Shown: piece after piece, positions 1-7,292 of the stretch
Position numbering within the stretch: the first letter of the stretch is position 1
Layout: every line of letters starts with the position of its first letter
NCBI GenBank assembly: GCA_964420455.1
Contig: CAYQTO010000127.1
Location: forward strand, 1 to 10,578
Direction of reading: 5' to 3'
Origin: CAYQTO01 sp964420455
GTDB lineage: Bacteria > Sumerlaeota > Sumerlaeia > SLMS01
Length of the DNA: 10,578 nucleotides
The notes under the pieces: generated by a model
Told to the model about the DNA's origin: nothing
Databases searched by the model: none
The model's input: only the letters and a program-made list of their open reading frames with translations
Position numbers and translations under genes: made by a program

Positions 1-329
1 GCCCGCCGGCACGCCTCGCACACCGAATCGAGCACCGCCGGCGACCCATGGAGGTGGAACTCCGCCATGTCCTCGCCCGTATAGCTGCGGGGCGCACGCC
101 AGACCGCGACGAGGGCACGATCGAGGTCCCCCGCGTCGGTTGTGGAGACAGTCCCCAGCAGCAGTCGGCCGGTTTCCGCGGAGGCGAGATCGCAGGAGAA
201 GAGGGCGTCCGCGATGGCGATGGATCGCGCACCGCTGAGGCGGACGATGCCGATCGCCGCCGCCCCCGGCGCCGTCGCCGGCGCCACGATCGTGTCCGAC
301 AAGCCCGCACGGGCGTCGTGTCGCGCCAT
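1..329 (-). CDS. mnmE: tRNA U34 modification GTPase MnmE, N-terminal part (partial)
   Basis: The first 109 codons of a gene that runs off the left edge. Reading the minus strand from the ATG at 327-329 gives the MnmE N-terminal domain: DTIVAPATAPG at residues 12-22, GIVRLSG at 27-33, and RAPRSYTGEDMAEFHLHGS at 78-96. These match the family's conserved DTIxAxxTPxG, GIxRxSG and RAPxSYTGEDxxExHxHG blocks. In known MnmE this domain dimerises and binds a folate that donates the one-carbon unit. Together with MnmG the enzyme installs carboxymethylaminomethyl-type groups on U34 of some tRNAs. The GTPase and helical domains lie outside the window. The start is supported by a GGGGAGG stretch about a dozen bases upstream and by the usual position of the DTI motif. 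The gene begins one base after the stop of the parvulin gene, which implies co-transcription and possibly coupled translation. Confidence 0.93.
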   Translation of the reverse strand, partial: MARHDARAGLSDTIVAPATAPGAAAIGIVRLSGARSIAIADALFSCDLASAETGRLLLGTVSTTDAGDLDRALVAVWRAPRSYTGEDMAEFHLHGSPAVLDSVCEACRR

Positions 330-330
330 C

Positions 331-1320
331 CTAGCGTTCGTCCTCCCCGAGCGGTGTCAGCGTATATCCCTCCGCCAGGTGGATGTCCGACTCGGCGCGG
401 AGCTGCCGGAGGCGCTCGCGCTCGAGGCGCGCCATTTCGCGGAGGAACTCGCGGCGGGCAGGGGTCTCGTAGTTCAGCACGCGGAGGAGATGGATGCCGT
501 CGGGGCGGGCGACAGGCTCGGTGAGTTCACCAGGACCCACTGCCTTGAGGGCCTCGCGGAAGCCCGGCGCGAGTTCCGTCATGTCGAACCACCCGAGACG
601 GCCGCCCCGGCTCCTTGTGGCGGGGTCGTCGCTGTAAAGCCGGACGGCATCGCGAAAGTCCGTCCCCGCGGCGATATCGCGGCGCAGGCGCAAAGCGCGC
701 TGGCGGAGTTCCGCCGAGCCCGGATCGCCGGCGAGCAGGATATGGGCGATCTCGACCCGATCCGCCTGGGGAAAGTCCGCCCCTCCGGGGGACACGCCCC
801 CCGCATCGACGAAGCGCGAAAGGCCCTGGTTGATGAAGATGTCGCGCCGGATGCGGTCGCGGACCCATTCCCGAAAACGGGCGGCGTCGAGCCCGGCATC
901 CTCGAGCCGGGCGAGGAGCGCCCCGCGCCCTCCGGCGGCGTCCTCAAAGGCCCGCAAACGCGCCTGCGTCCTCGCGTCCGCCGCCTCCTCGTCGATTTGC
1001 TCCAGCTCGATCTCGGCCCAGCCGGAAAGGAGAAAGGCATCTATCGATTCGGCGAGAAGCAGACGCCGGAGCACCTCGTCGGGGAGGCCGGCCGCGGCGG
1101 GATCCAGCAGCCTTGCCTCGAAGACCCAGAAATCCAGGTCGCTCTGAGTGAAAGTACGGCGGTTGACGAGGGCCACCACGCGGTCGGGGGGGGCAGCGGC
1201 GGGTGCCGGCTGCGCAGGGGGAGTCGGGTCCTGGCCGGGAAGCCCCGCCGCCAGCAGAACCGCCGCCGCAAGACACCACCCAAGGCGACGCAAGCAACTG
1301 TTGACGGGTGAGGGTTTCAT
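331..1320 (-). CDS. Exported parvulin-type peptidyl-prolyl isomerase (SurA/PpiC-like)
   Basis: A 329-residue protein. It starts with a positively charged segment and a hydrophobic stretch (residues 13-27) typical of a Sec signal peptide; there is no lipobox cysteine at the likely cleavage site. A Pro/Ala-rich linker (31-46) follows, then a SurA-N-like helical chaperone region (about 47-185) with the usual opening RVVALVN. One parvulin domain spans about 188-283, recognised by EIAHILL, LYSDDPATRSRGGRLGWF, APGFREAL and PDGIHLLRV. The C-terminal tail is charged and probably helical. Parvulins catalyse cis-trans isomerisation of X-Pro bonds; exported members help fold periplasmic or outer-membrane proteins. 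E. coli SurA has two parvulin domains, so this one-domain protein is closer to PpiC/PrsA-like chaperones, and its clients are unknown. It is divergent from yaaA and directly upstream of mnmE. Confidence 0.9.
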   Translation of the reverse strand: MKPSPVNSCLRRLGWCLAAAVLLAAGLPGQDPTPPAQPAPAAAPPDRVVALVNRRTFTQSDLDFWVFEARLLDPAAAGLPDEVLRRLLLAESIDAFLLSGWAEIELEQIDEEAADARTQARLRAFEDAAGGRGALLARLEDAGLDAARFREWVRDRIRRDIFINQGLSRFVDAGGVSPGGADFPQADRVEIAHILLAGDPGSAELRQRALRLRRDIAAGTDFRDAVRLYSDDPATRSRGGRLGWFDMTELAPGFREALKAVGPGELTEPVARPDGIHLLRVLNYETPARREFLREMARLERERLRQLRAESDIHLAEGYTLTPLGEDER

Positions 1321-1413
1321 CTTCTAGGATCCTTGCAAAGCTGACAAAAGGGCTCCATCCAAAGGCTCCCCCCGCTTGGGTCGTCCGCCAATTACCGCGT
1401 CCGAGGTATCGCC
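1321..1413. promoter_or_regulatory. Divergent intergenic region between the parvulin gene and yaaA
   Basis: These 93 bases separate two genes transcribed in opposite directions, so promoters for both must lie here or within the gene starts. A GAGG Shine-Dalgarno site at 1403-1406 lies 7 bases before the yaaA ATG. On the other strand an AAGGA-like element precedes the parvulin ATG. I see no pair of -35 and -10 boxes good enough to place a promoter. The region is somewhat richer in A and T than its surroundings around 1330-1350. Confidence 0.4.
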
Positions 1414-2223
1414 ATGTCCGGGTGGGTGCTGATCATCCCGCCTTCCGAGTCGAAGTCCTGTGGCGCCAAGGGCAGCACTTTTGCGGAAACCCGGAAAAGC
1501 CGCAAGACCAACAGCTTTCCCGACCTGGACGAGCCCCGGACGGTCCTTATCAACTACCTGCAGGCACTGATAGAACGTGGCCAGGCCATGGACCGCATCT
1601 TCGAGGCAAACGGCACCGCCCTCACCGAGGCCGTCGCTTGGAATCGCGCCCTTCTCAATGCCCCCGTCATTCCCGCCCGCGACCTCTATACCGGCGTCAT
1701 GTACAAGGCCATCGACTACAAGACATTGGCGGCCCGCGAGAAAAAGCTCTTTGACCAGCAGACGCTCATCGTGAGCGGCCTCTTCGGGCTGCTCCGTCCA
1801 TCGGATCTCGTGCCCCCCTACAAGCTGAAGATCAGCGCCAACCTTGGTGGCCTTGTTGGGAAGCTGCCGAACTACTGGCGGCGGCCGGTCAGCGAACTCC
1901 TCCGTCGCGAAGTTCGGGGCAAAGTCGTCTGGGATTTTTTGCCGGACCAGCACCGCCGCGTCTGGGACAACACCGGCGAGGTCGCCGCCCGCCATCAAGT
2001 CAAGTTCGTCAAGCGCATCATCCGCAGCGGTGTCGCCGAGTTCAAGACGATCAGCCACCACTCCAAGGCCCTCAAGGGCGCGCTCATTCGCCACCTCCTG
2101 AAAAAAAATGCGGAAACCCCCAAAGACCTCCATGACTTCGTCCACGAGGATGGCTACGTCTATAATCGGGAACTGAGCGTCACCAGCCGCCGCGAATCGA
2201 TCCTCGTGTTCGCCGCTGAGTGA
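1414..2223 (+). CDS. yaaA: YaaA family protein (DUF328/UPF0246), peroxide-stress type
   Basis: A 269-residue protein of the YaaA family. Supporting motifs are the N-terminal LIIPPSESKS (6-15), RDLYTGVMYKAIDY (89-102), LIVSGLFGLLRPSDLVPPYKL (118-138), GKVVWDFLP (169-177) and the C-terminal EFKTISHHSKALKGALIRHL (209-228). The last corresponds to the K-x-I-S-x-x-x-K-x-x-[RK]-G block of the family. In E. coli, YaaA belongs to the OxyR response, limits intracellular free iron under peroxide stress, and has been reported to bind DNA. The PPSESK opening resembles the branch that starts PPSExK rather than the enterobacterial SPAKTL form, and the usual NLAS-x-EY motif is replaced by FLPDQHRRVWD. The start is supported by GAGG seven bases upstream. 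It is flanked by opposite-strand genes, so it is probably monocistronic. It looks less GC-rich and more lysine-rich than its neighbours and contains an A8 run at 2101-2108. Confidence 0.9.
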   Translation: MSGWVLIIPPSESKSCGAKGSTFAETRKSRKTNSFPDLDEPRTVLINYLQALIERGQAMDRIFEANGTALTEAVAWNRALLNAPVIPARDLYTGVMYKAIDYKTLAAREKKLFDQQTLIVSGLFGLLRPSDLVPPYKLKISANLGGLVGKLPNYWRRPVSELLRREVRGKVVWDFLPDQHRRVWDNTGEVAARHQVKFVKRIIRSGVAEFKTISHHSKALKGALIRHLLKKNAETPKDLHDFVHEDGYVYNRELSVTSRRESILVFAAE

Positions 2224-2245
2224 CCTCTCTCTTTCCGGACACCAT

Positions 2246-4018
2246 TCAGGGGGACGAGGCGTTTTGGGCGCGTCCCGCCATCAACAGCCTCGCCAGCGCC
2301 TCGTCGAATACGTTGAACTGCTCCGTCGCCACCTCCACCCGCTTCCCGTCTGTCTGAAGCGTCGTCACGGCGCTCGTTTTTTCGACGATTCCAAATCGCC
2401 GGAAGGGCTCCTTTGCCCCCTCCTCATAGAAGCTCAGGGTGATCACCTCGGGGAGGCGGGCGCCGCTTAGCAGTTCCGTCTCCACCTCGAGGTCCGCCAT
2501 CGCCTCGAGGAGCCGTTGCACATGGGCGGCGGGCACGAGGGCTGGCGGATCCTGCGGCAGGTCGACTTCCCACCCCCCGGGCGTCCTCGCAACGGTCGCC
2601 GTGTCCTCCTTCATCGAGATCACGATGCGGTCGGTGCGCTCGGCCGCATCGGGTTGCAGCCGGAGGTCGATGAAGTCGCGCCGCAGCCGCTGCACACGCT
2701 GGACCGCCATGAAGTCCACCACCCAGAGCGAGCGGTCCTGGAGCCGGAGCGCGTAGGTTCCCCCCGCGTCGGCATCCGTATAGCCAAAGTGGAAGCCCTG
2801 CTCGCGCCCGTCGCCGTCCCGCACGATGGTCTTCAGGCTCTCGTCGTTGATCCGCACGCGTTCGAGCTTTTCCGGCGTGGGATTCGTGTCCTCCAGGCGG
2901 ATCGCCGTCAGCTCGCCGAGTGCTTCGAAGTAGTCGCTGATCCGGTCCTCACGCAGGTCCGCCAGCGGGGCCTCCACCATGCGCCAACCATCGCTGCCCT
3001 TCAGAAGGGTGGTCGTGCTTCCCGCATTGGTGAAGGACACCTCGAAGAACTCTTCGTGGGGGATCCAGATCATGCGCTTCGTTCCCCACTCGAGCGGTGG
3101 GCGCAGGAGATCGGCGAAGGCGACGGCACGCGCGATGCCAACCCGGCCGTCCGGCGTCTTTACGTGGAACTGTTCGCGGCCCGGCACGCGGTCGCCCACG
3201 CGCAGCAGTTCCTGGCCGTCGACCGTCAGAGTGATGAGCGGGTTGTCCAGTCCGAGCGCGGCTGACGATGTGGTGGGATCGTCGGCGACGGACAGGAACC
3301 GCGCTCCGGCGAGCTGGTCTCGCAGGCGCTCCAGCAGGCGTCCGTCCGCCGGCACCGGAACGTTTGTCCCCGCCGTATAGACACGCCAATCGGCACTTGT
3401 TGCGTCGGGCCGCTCGAGTTCCAGCTCGTGGTGGCGCGTGGAAACAGCAAGGCGCGTTGCCTCGCCGAGGGGAAGCCGGGCGATCGACATGTCCCGCAGC
3501 TCCGCCACTGTCGGCCCCGACTGGCGATAGAGCCACGCGCTGACCGTGAAGACCTCCGGCGAATCAGCCAAACGAGCGAACACATGCCCCTGGTCGACCG
3601 GTTGCCTGCCGAAGAGCAACTCGCGCTCGACGGGTCCGTCGTCGGTCTCGAGCAGCACGCGGACGCGCCGCCGCGGCTCGCCGAGCCCGTACTCGGCCAG
3701 GTCATCGGTCTCGAACCTCGCGTGACGACGTGCCCCCCGCAGGTTTTCCAGGTAGGCGTTTACCGCCTCCGTATTGGCGTCGTCGGTAATGGGCGCGGTA
3801 AAGCGCCACGGGGCGCCTGCGTCCTCGCGGGCGAGGGCGAGCGATCCGTTCTCCGACTCGAAGGCGAGCTCGCGCACGAGGGAGGGATCCTGGAACAGGA
3901 CACGCTCCTGCTGCAGCTCGCCCAGCACCGCCCGCTCCGTCCGGTCGACGTCCCACTGGTAGGTGCCGAACAGGGCCAACGCCACCACCATCGCAATCAG
4001 CGGACGCCAGTCCCTCAC
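2246..4018 (-). CDS. DUF4340-containing membrane-anchored protein of a GldG-type ABC module
   Basis: A 590-residue protein if translation begins at the GTG at 4016-4018. I prefer this start to the ATG at 4045. The GTG overlaps the upstream stop as GTGA, has GGAGG eight bases upstream (4027-4031), and puts the single membrane segment (about residues 4-21) at the N terminus. The rest is predicted to be extracytoplasmic and contains four tandem repeats of about 137 residues. The matching tryptophans are W71, W211, W345 and W483, each preceded by a beta-strand pair and followed by a helix such as YLENLRGARRHARF or LLERLRDQLAGARFL. Repeats 1 and 2 also carry YGLGEP and LGLDNP. This is the pattern of DUF4340 proteins, usually encoded next to GldG-like ABC components. 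The biochemical role is unknown; a scaffold or substrate-contacting part of the complex is an inference. It is the last gene of the block, and 22 bases separate it from the convergent yaaA. Confidence 0.88.
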   Translation of the reverse strand: MRDWRPLIAMVVALALFGTYQWDVDRTERAVLGELQQERVLFQDPSLVRELAFESENGSLALAREDAGAPWRFTAPITDDANTEAVNAYLENLRGARRHARFETDDLAEYGLGEPRRRVRVLLETDDGPVERELLFGRQPVDQGHVFARLADSPEVFTVSAWLYRQSGPTVAELRDMSIARLPLGEATRLAVSTRHHELELERPDATSADWRVYTAGTNVPVPADGRLLERLRDQLAGARFLSVADDPTTSSAALGLDNPLITLTVDGQELLRVGDRVPGREQFHVKTPDGRVGIARAVAFADLLRPPLEWGTKRMIWIPHEEFFEVSFTNAGSTTTLLKGSDGWRMVEAPLADLREDRISDYFEALGELTAIRLEDTNPTPEKLERVRINDESLKTIVRDGDGREQGFHFGYTDADAGGTYALRLQDRSLWVVDFMAVQRVQRLRRDFIDLRLQPDAAERTDRIVISMKEDTATVARTPGGWEVDLPQDPPALVPAAHVQRLLEAMADLEVETELLSGARLPEVITLSFYEEGAKEPFRRFGIVEKTSAVTTLQTDGKRVEVATEQFNVFDEALARLLMAGRAQNASSP

Positions 4019-5589
4019 TTCACACGCCTCCGCAGCAGCGTCCATGTCGTCCCACCAAGTGTCAGTGCCAGCCCCATCAGGAGGAAGACGGCGCCGACGA
4101 GGCGGAACTGGCCCGGCGTGATGGTGACCGGGGTGGACGAAAGGACCTTTGGCGGTATATACACCATGTCGCGCTCCTCGCGCAGCCAGCCGAGCGTGCT
4201 CAGGAAAAACAGTGCGGGGGCCTCGTTCTGCCGGACGAGCGCGTTGCTGAAGGCGTCCGAGTCGCCCATGACAGCGAGGCGGGCCACGTCGCCAAAGCGG
4301 CCCCCGGGGGTCGGCCGTTCGGCGGTCATCGCCAGGACGCGTCGGCCGATCTCCTCCGGATTGTCCGGAGGCACCGGCCGGCGCGTGCTCCGCAACGAGT
4401 GGAACTCCTCGACCCAGACATTCTCCTGCGAGGCGAGGGCGATCTCCAACTCGGTCCCCGGAGGGCGTTCGGCCAACGGCTCGATCGGCCGGGCCTGCAC
4501 CAGCAGGAAGGGCGTCCTGTCCACGCGCGCATTGATCGGATGAGGGTTGTTATAGACGACCATCGGCGTGAAGGCCGACTGGGAAGCGTTGACCGTCTCC
4601 GCGTCCACCACCAGCGCGTTCGGCGCCTGCATGCCGAACTCCGCCAAAATGGCATCGATATTCCCGAAGTCGCCCGCCTCGCGGATCAGCGGGTCGAGAA
4701 GGAGAAGCACCTTGCCGCCGGACGCGAGGTATTGCTCCACGATTTCGCGCTCGGGATCGAAGAGATCGCTTGTGGGACCGGCAATGACGAGCGCCGCCGC
4801 ATCGTCCGGCACCGGGCCGGTGAGGAGCCGATGGGAGCGCACGGGAAGCTGGGTCTGCTCGACGAGCCCCGCGACGATCCCGAGGGCATTGTCGGCATCG
4901 CCCTGGAGGGCCTTCTCGTTGTGGCCGGAGGTGAAGTAGACGACCTGTTCGCGGAGCTGGAGGGTTCGCGCGAGGAGGTTCGTCAGCCGGTGCTCGCGGT
5001 CCATTGCGGCGAGGGGGATGCTGGCTTCCTCGCGTCGGAGGACCTCGCCGGAGCCGTTGAGTCGGGTGAGCTTTACGAGGCCCTTTTCCGGCTGCCGTCC
5101 CAGCCGCACCACCGCGTCGAGATCCCGTGCGGGGTCGTAGAGGTCGAAGGTGATCGCGGCGGGTGCCAGCCGCCGGTAGGTCCCGAGGAAGCGGGCGTAT
5201 TGCTGGTGCTCTTCCGACGGCGCAAAGACCTCGATGGCGAAGGAATCGTCGGCGGGAAGGCGCTCGAGGAGTGCACGGGTTTGCGGCGCGAGTGTGTGGG
5301 TCTTGTCGCGCGTCAGGTCGAACCGCCCGTGGCGATTCGCCGAGATCATGTAAACCAGCACAACGGACAGAAGAAAGAACGCCGTATAGACGACCGTGGA
5401 CAGGGAGCGGCGCCAGCCGACATCATGGAGCCAGAACAGCCCCCCCGCCATGCTGGCGACGGACAGGGCACCAAGGCCGTAGTGCCAGACGAGGAAGCGC
5501 CCCTCGACCGCCGCGAGCGCGATCGCCGCCGCCAGTCCGAGCAGCCCCAGGCCGACCGGCACCGCGCGGATCCACGTTCCGGTCTTCAT
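4015..5589 (-). CDS. GldG-like ABC transporter auxiliary protein
   Basis: A 524-residue protein. Three hydrophobic segments lie near the N terminus (about 9-28, 33-54 and 63-82), then a large extracytoplasmic region (about 85-490), and a final membrane span (about 494-518) before a basic RRRVK tail. Family marks are RFDLTRDKTHTLAPQTRALL at 89-108 (the D-L-T-x-x-K-x-x-T-L-S/A-x-x-T block that opens GldG-type domains), YFTSGHNEKAL at 218-228, the beta-alpha-beta stretch LVIAGPTSDLFDPE (267-280) with GGKVLLLLDP (291-300), and VMGDSDAFSNAL at 440-451. In Bacteroidota GldG pairs with GldF and GldA and was linked to gliding; in other phyla the function is unknown. The start overlaps the permease stop as ATGA, and its stop overlaps the start of the DUF4340 gene as GTGA, which points to fixed stoichiometry in one membrane complex. 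Confidence 0.92.
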   Translation of the reverse strand: MKTGTWIRAVPVGLGLLGLAAAIALAAVEGRFLVWHYGLGALSVASMAGGLFWLHDVGWRRSLSTVVYTAFFLLSVVLVYMISANRHGRFDLTRDKTHTLAPQTRALLERLPADDSFAIEVFAPSEEHQQYARFLGTYRRLAPAAITFDLYDPARDLDAVVRLGRQPEKGLVKLTRLNGSGEVLRREEASIPLAAMDREHRLTNLLARTLQLREQVVYFTSGHNEKALQGDADNALGIVAGLVEQTQLPVRSHRLLTGPVPDDAAALVIAGPTSDLFDPEREIVEQYLASGGKVLLLLDPLIREAGDFGNIDAILAEFGMQAPNALVVDAETVNASQSAFTPMVVYNNPHPINARVDRTPFLLVQARPIEPLAERPPGTELEIALASQENVWVEEFHSLRSTRRPVPPDNPEEIGRRVLAMTAERPTPGGRFGDVARLAVMGDSDAFSNALVRQNEAPALFFLSTLGWLREERDMVYIPPKVLSSTPVTITPGQFRLVGAVFLLMGLALTLGGTTWTLLRRRVK

Positions 5590-6344
5590 GCGCGGCCCCG
5601 CCGATTCTCCAGAATCCGGGCCGTCAGAAAAAGGAACGCCGTGGTCACCGCAAAGAAATAGACCACGTTCATCGGCGCGATGTTGCCGATCAGCAGCGCG
5701 TTGACATGCTCGGAAACGGAAAGGTGGCGCATGGCCTGCTGCAGGACTTCGATCTGGAACCCGTCAGCGAAGTATCCGGAGAGCACCACCATGAAGATGG
5801 TGACGTAGCTGAGGACGGCGGCAACGACCTGCGATTCGGTGATGGAGCTGAAGAACAGGCCGATGGAGATATACGTGGCGGAGGCGAGCACGAGCGCCAT
5901 GAGGCTCCCCGCGATCACAGGCCATTCGACATCGCCAAAGAACGAGGTCGTGATGGGAAACGCCGCGGTCAGTGCGATATACACAAATAGTCCGAGGCAC
6001 ATGGCGAGAAACTTTCCTCCCACCAGTGACCAGTCGCGCGACGGCATGGTTTGCAGCAGGTCCAGCATCCCGCTGGCCCGTTCCTCCGCGAAGACCCGCA
6101 TCGTCAACAGGGGCACCTGGAACAGGAGAAAGAAGTGGAGACTGTCAAAGGTTGGCCGGATGACCGACTCGGTGACGTTCACCGTCGTACCAGGAGCAGC
6201 GGAGGCAAACTCGAGAAGCGTGAGCAGATAGATCAACGCCGCGAGGAGGAAGAAGATTCCGCAAAGGACGTAGTAGAGGGGAAGCGCGAGGAGAGCCAGA
6301 AACTCCCGGCGGGTGACGAGCCAGAGCTGGCGGAGGAAGCTCAT
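5586..6344 (-). CDS. ABC-2 type transporter permease (GldF-like)
   Basis: A 252-residue membrane protein with about six spans (22-44, 67-85, 110-132, 143-167, 172-194 and 222-242). The segment VPLLTMRVFAEERASGMLDLL (77-97) followed by TMPSRDWSLVGGKFLA matches the ABC-2/GldF pattern, in which a short cytoplasmic coupling region reads P-x-x-T-M-R-x-F-A-E-E-x-x-x-G. Such permeases pair with a cytoplasmic ATPase, and here that ATPase is encoded just upstream. The frame stays open back to 6692, but the residues before MSFLRQLW are Arg/Gly/Pro-rich shadow sequence and overlap the ATPase gene. The ATG at 6342-6344 overlaps the ATPase stop as ATGA and has a G-rich Shine-Dalgarno tract at 6348-6355, so this start is preferred. 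The stop overlaps the GldG-like start in the same way. Confidence 0.93.
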   Translation of the reverse strand: MSFLRQLWLVTRREFLALLALPLYYVLCGIFFLLAALIYLLTLLEFASAAPGTTVNVTESVIRPTFDSLHFFLLFQVPLLTMRVFAEERASGMLDLLQTMPSRDWSLVGGKFLAMCLGLFVYIALTAAFPITTSFFGDVEWPVIAGSLMALVLASATYISIGLFFSSITESQVVAAVLSYVTIFMVVLSGYFADGFQIEVLQQAMRHLSVSEHVNALLIGNIAPMNVVYFFAVTTAFLFLTARILENRRGRA

Positions 6345-7282
6345 GGTCCCCCCCTCGTACCACTGCCGATGACGCCAAGGAAGACATCCTCGAGGCGGCT
6401 CGCCTGCGTGTGTAGGTCGAGCACGTCGAGTCCGGCGGCGATCATCGCGTGAACGAGCCGTGCCCGGGCGTCGTCGTCCGCGTCGTGGGTCGCCCGGAAG
6501 GTAGTGACGTTCCCGTTGCCGTCCACCTCCGGGCGGACGGCCGCGCCGGCCCAGTCGCGGAAGGCCGCCTCGGCCGCGGCCCGGTCCCCCCGCACGCGGA
6601 GCACCAGGACGCTCCCCGCCCGCGCCACCAGATCGCTCGAAAGCCCCTCCGACACCAACCGCCCGTTCGCGATGATCGCGATTCGCGAGCACGTCAGTTC
6701 CACTTCCGGCAGGATGTGCGTGCTGAGGATGACCGTCCGTTGGTCCTTGAAGGAGCGGATCAGTTCGCGGAGTTCGCGGTTCTGCGTGGGGTCGAGGCCG
6801 ACCGTCGGCTCATCAAGGATGAGGATGGGTGGGTCGCCGAGGAGCGCCTGGGCGATGGCGGCCCGCTGGCGCGTTCCCTTTGAGAGATTGCGGAGGAGGC
6901 GGCGGCGCTCCGGCCCGAGGTTAAGGAGCCCCGTCGTGCGCTCCATTTCGCGGCGAGCCTCGCGCGGGCCAAGGCCCCTCATGCCGCCCATGAACTCGAG
7001 ATATCCCGCCAGCGTCATGTCGCCGTACAGGGGCGCCATCTCGGGGAGGTAGCCAATCATCGTTCGGACTCGTGCGTTGTCCCGCTGGACGTCGAATCCT
7101 CCCACGGCGGCGTGGCCCGCGGTCGGGCGCTGGAGACCCACGAGGAGCCGCATGGTCGTCGACTTGCCCGCGCCATTGGGCCCGAGAAACCCCAGGATCT
7201 CCCCCTTCTCCACCGAGAAGGTAACATTCTCGATCGAGCGCGTCGGCCCGTAGTGCTTCGTGAGGTTGCGGACCTCGATCAT
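6341..7282 (-). CDS. ABC transporter ATP-binding protein (GldA-like)
   Basis: A 313-residue ATPase starting MIEVRNLTKHYG. It has a Walker A GPNGAGKST (34-42), a Q-loop region reading YLPEMAPLY (78-86) with Glu in the glutamine position, as in GldA-type proteins, a signature LSKGTRQR (133-140) instead of LSGGQ, Walker B ILILDEPT (153-160), a D-loop GLDP, and the H-loop histidine H189 in STH. The last 90 residues form a small accessory domain seen in ABC-2 drug or GldA-like ATPases. All catalytic residues are present, so it should hydrolyse ATP and drive the adjacent permease. The frame is open upstream to 7357 inside the phosphorylase gene, but homology starts at the ATG at 7280-7282, ten bases after that gene's stop. 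No strong Shine-Dalgarno site is seen; GGAGG lies 15 bases away, so translation may depend on ribosomes leaving the upstream gene. Confidence 0.95.
   Translation of the reverse strand: MIEVRNLTKHYGPTRSIENVTFSVEKGEILGFLGPNGAGKSTTMRLLVGLQRPTAGHAAVGGFDVQRDNARVRTMIGYLPEMAPLYGDMTLAGYLEFMGGMRGLGPREARREMERTTGLLNLGPERRRLLRNLSKGTRQRAAIAQALLGDPPILILDEPTVGLDPTQNRELRELIRSFKDQRTVILSTHILPEVELTCSRIAIIANGRLVSEGLSSDLVARAGSVLVLRVRGDRAAAEAAFRDWAGAAVRPEVDGNGNVTTFRATHDADDDARARLVHAMIAAGLDVLDLHTQASRLEDVFLGVIGSGTRGGP
6348..6354 (-). promoter_or_regulatory. G7 tract: permease Shine-Dalgarno and possible slippage site
   Basis: On the minus strand seven Gs in a row, preceded by GA, form the purine-rich ribosome-binding tract three bases before the permease ATG. 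The same bases encode the last Arg-Gly-Gly of the ATPase. A run of this length in this place serves two reading frames and could allow slippage (see findings). That it acts as a ribosome-binding tract is likely; slippage is only a possibility. Confidence 0.5.
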
Positions 7283-7292
7283 GCGGTTCTGA

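Noticed and set aside
142..1311. Long plus-strand open frame of 389 codons opposite the parvulin gene
   Set aside because: Its translation is Arg/Gly/Pro/Ala-rich with no family resemblance. The minus-strand frame carries a signal peptide and clear parvulin motifs, so this is a GC-rich antisense shadow.
1324..2145. Minus-strand open frame of 273 codons opposite yaaA
   Set aside because: It mirrors the yaaA coding frame, has no recognisable motif, and the plus-strand product is a clear YaaA protein with a good ribosome-binding site.
2224..2245. Possible bidirectional terminator between yaaA and the DUF4340 gene
   Set aside because: The 22-base gap has a CT-rich stretch but no inverted repeat and no T-tract after a stem, so no terminator can be supported.
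3428..5661. Two plus-strand open frames of 371 and 420 codons opposite the DUF4340 and GldG-like genes
   Set aside because: They are antisense to confidently identified genes, lack known motifs, and show the composition expected from reverse reading of GC-rich codons.
6345..6692. Upstream extension of the permease frame
   Set aside because: The added residues are Arg/Gly/Pro-rich and lie inside the ATPase gene in another frame. The ATG at 6344 with its G-rich ribosome-binding tract and ATGA overlap fits the family length.
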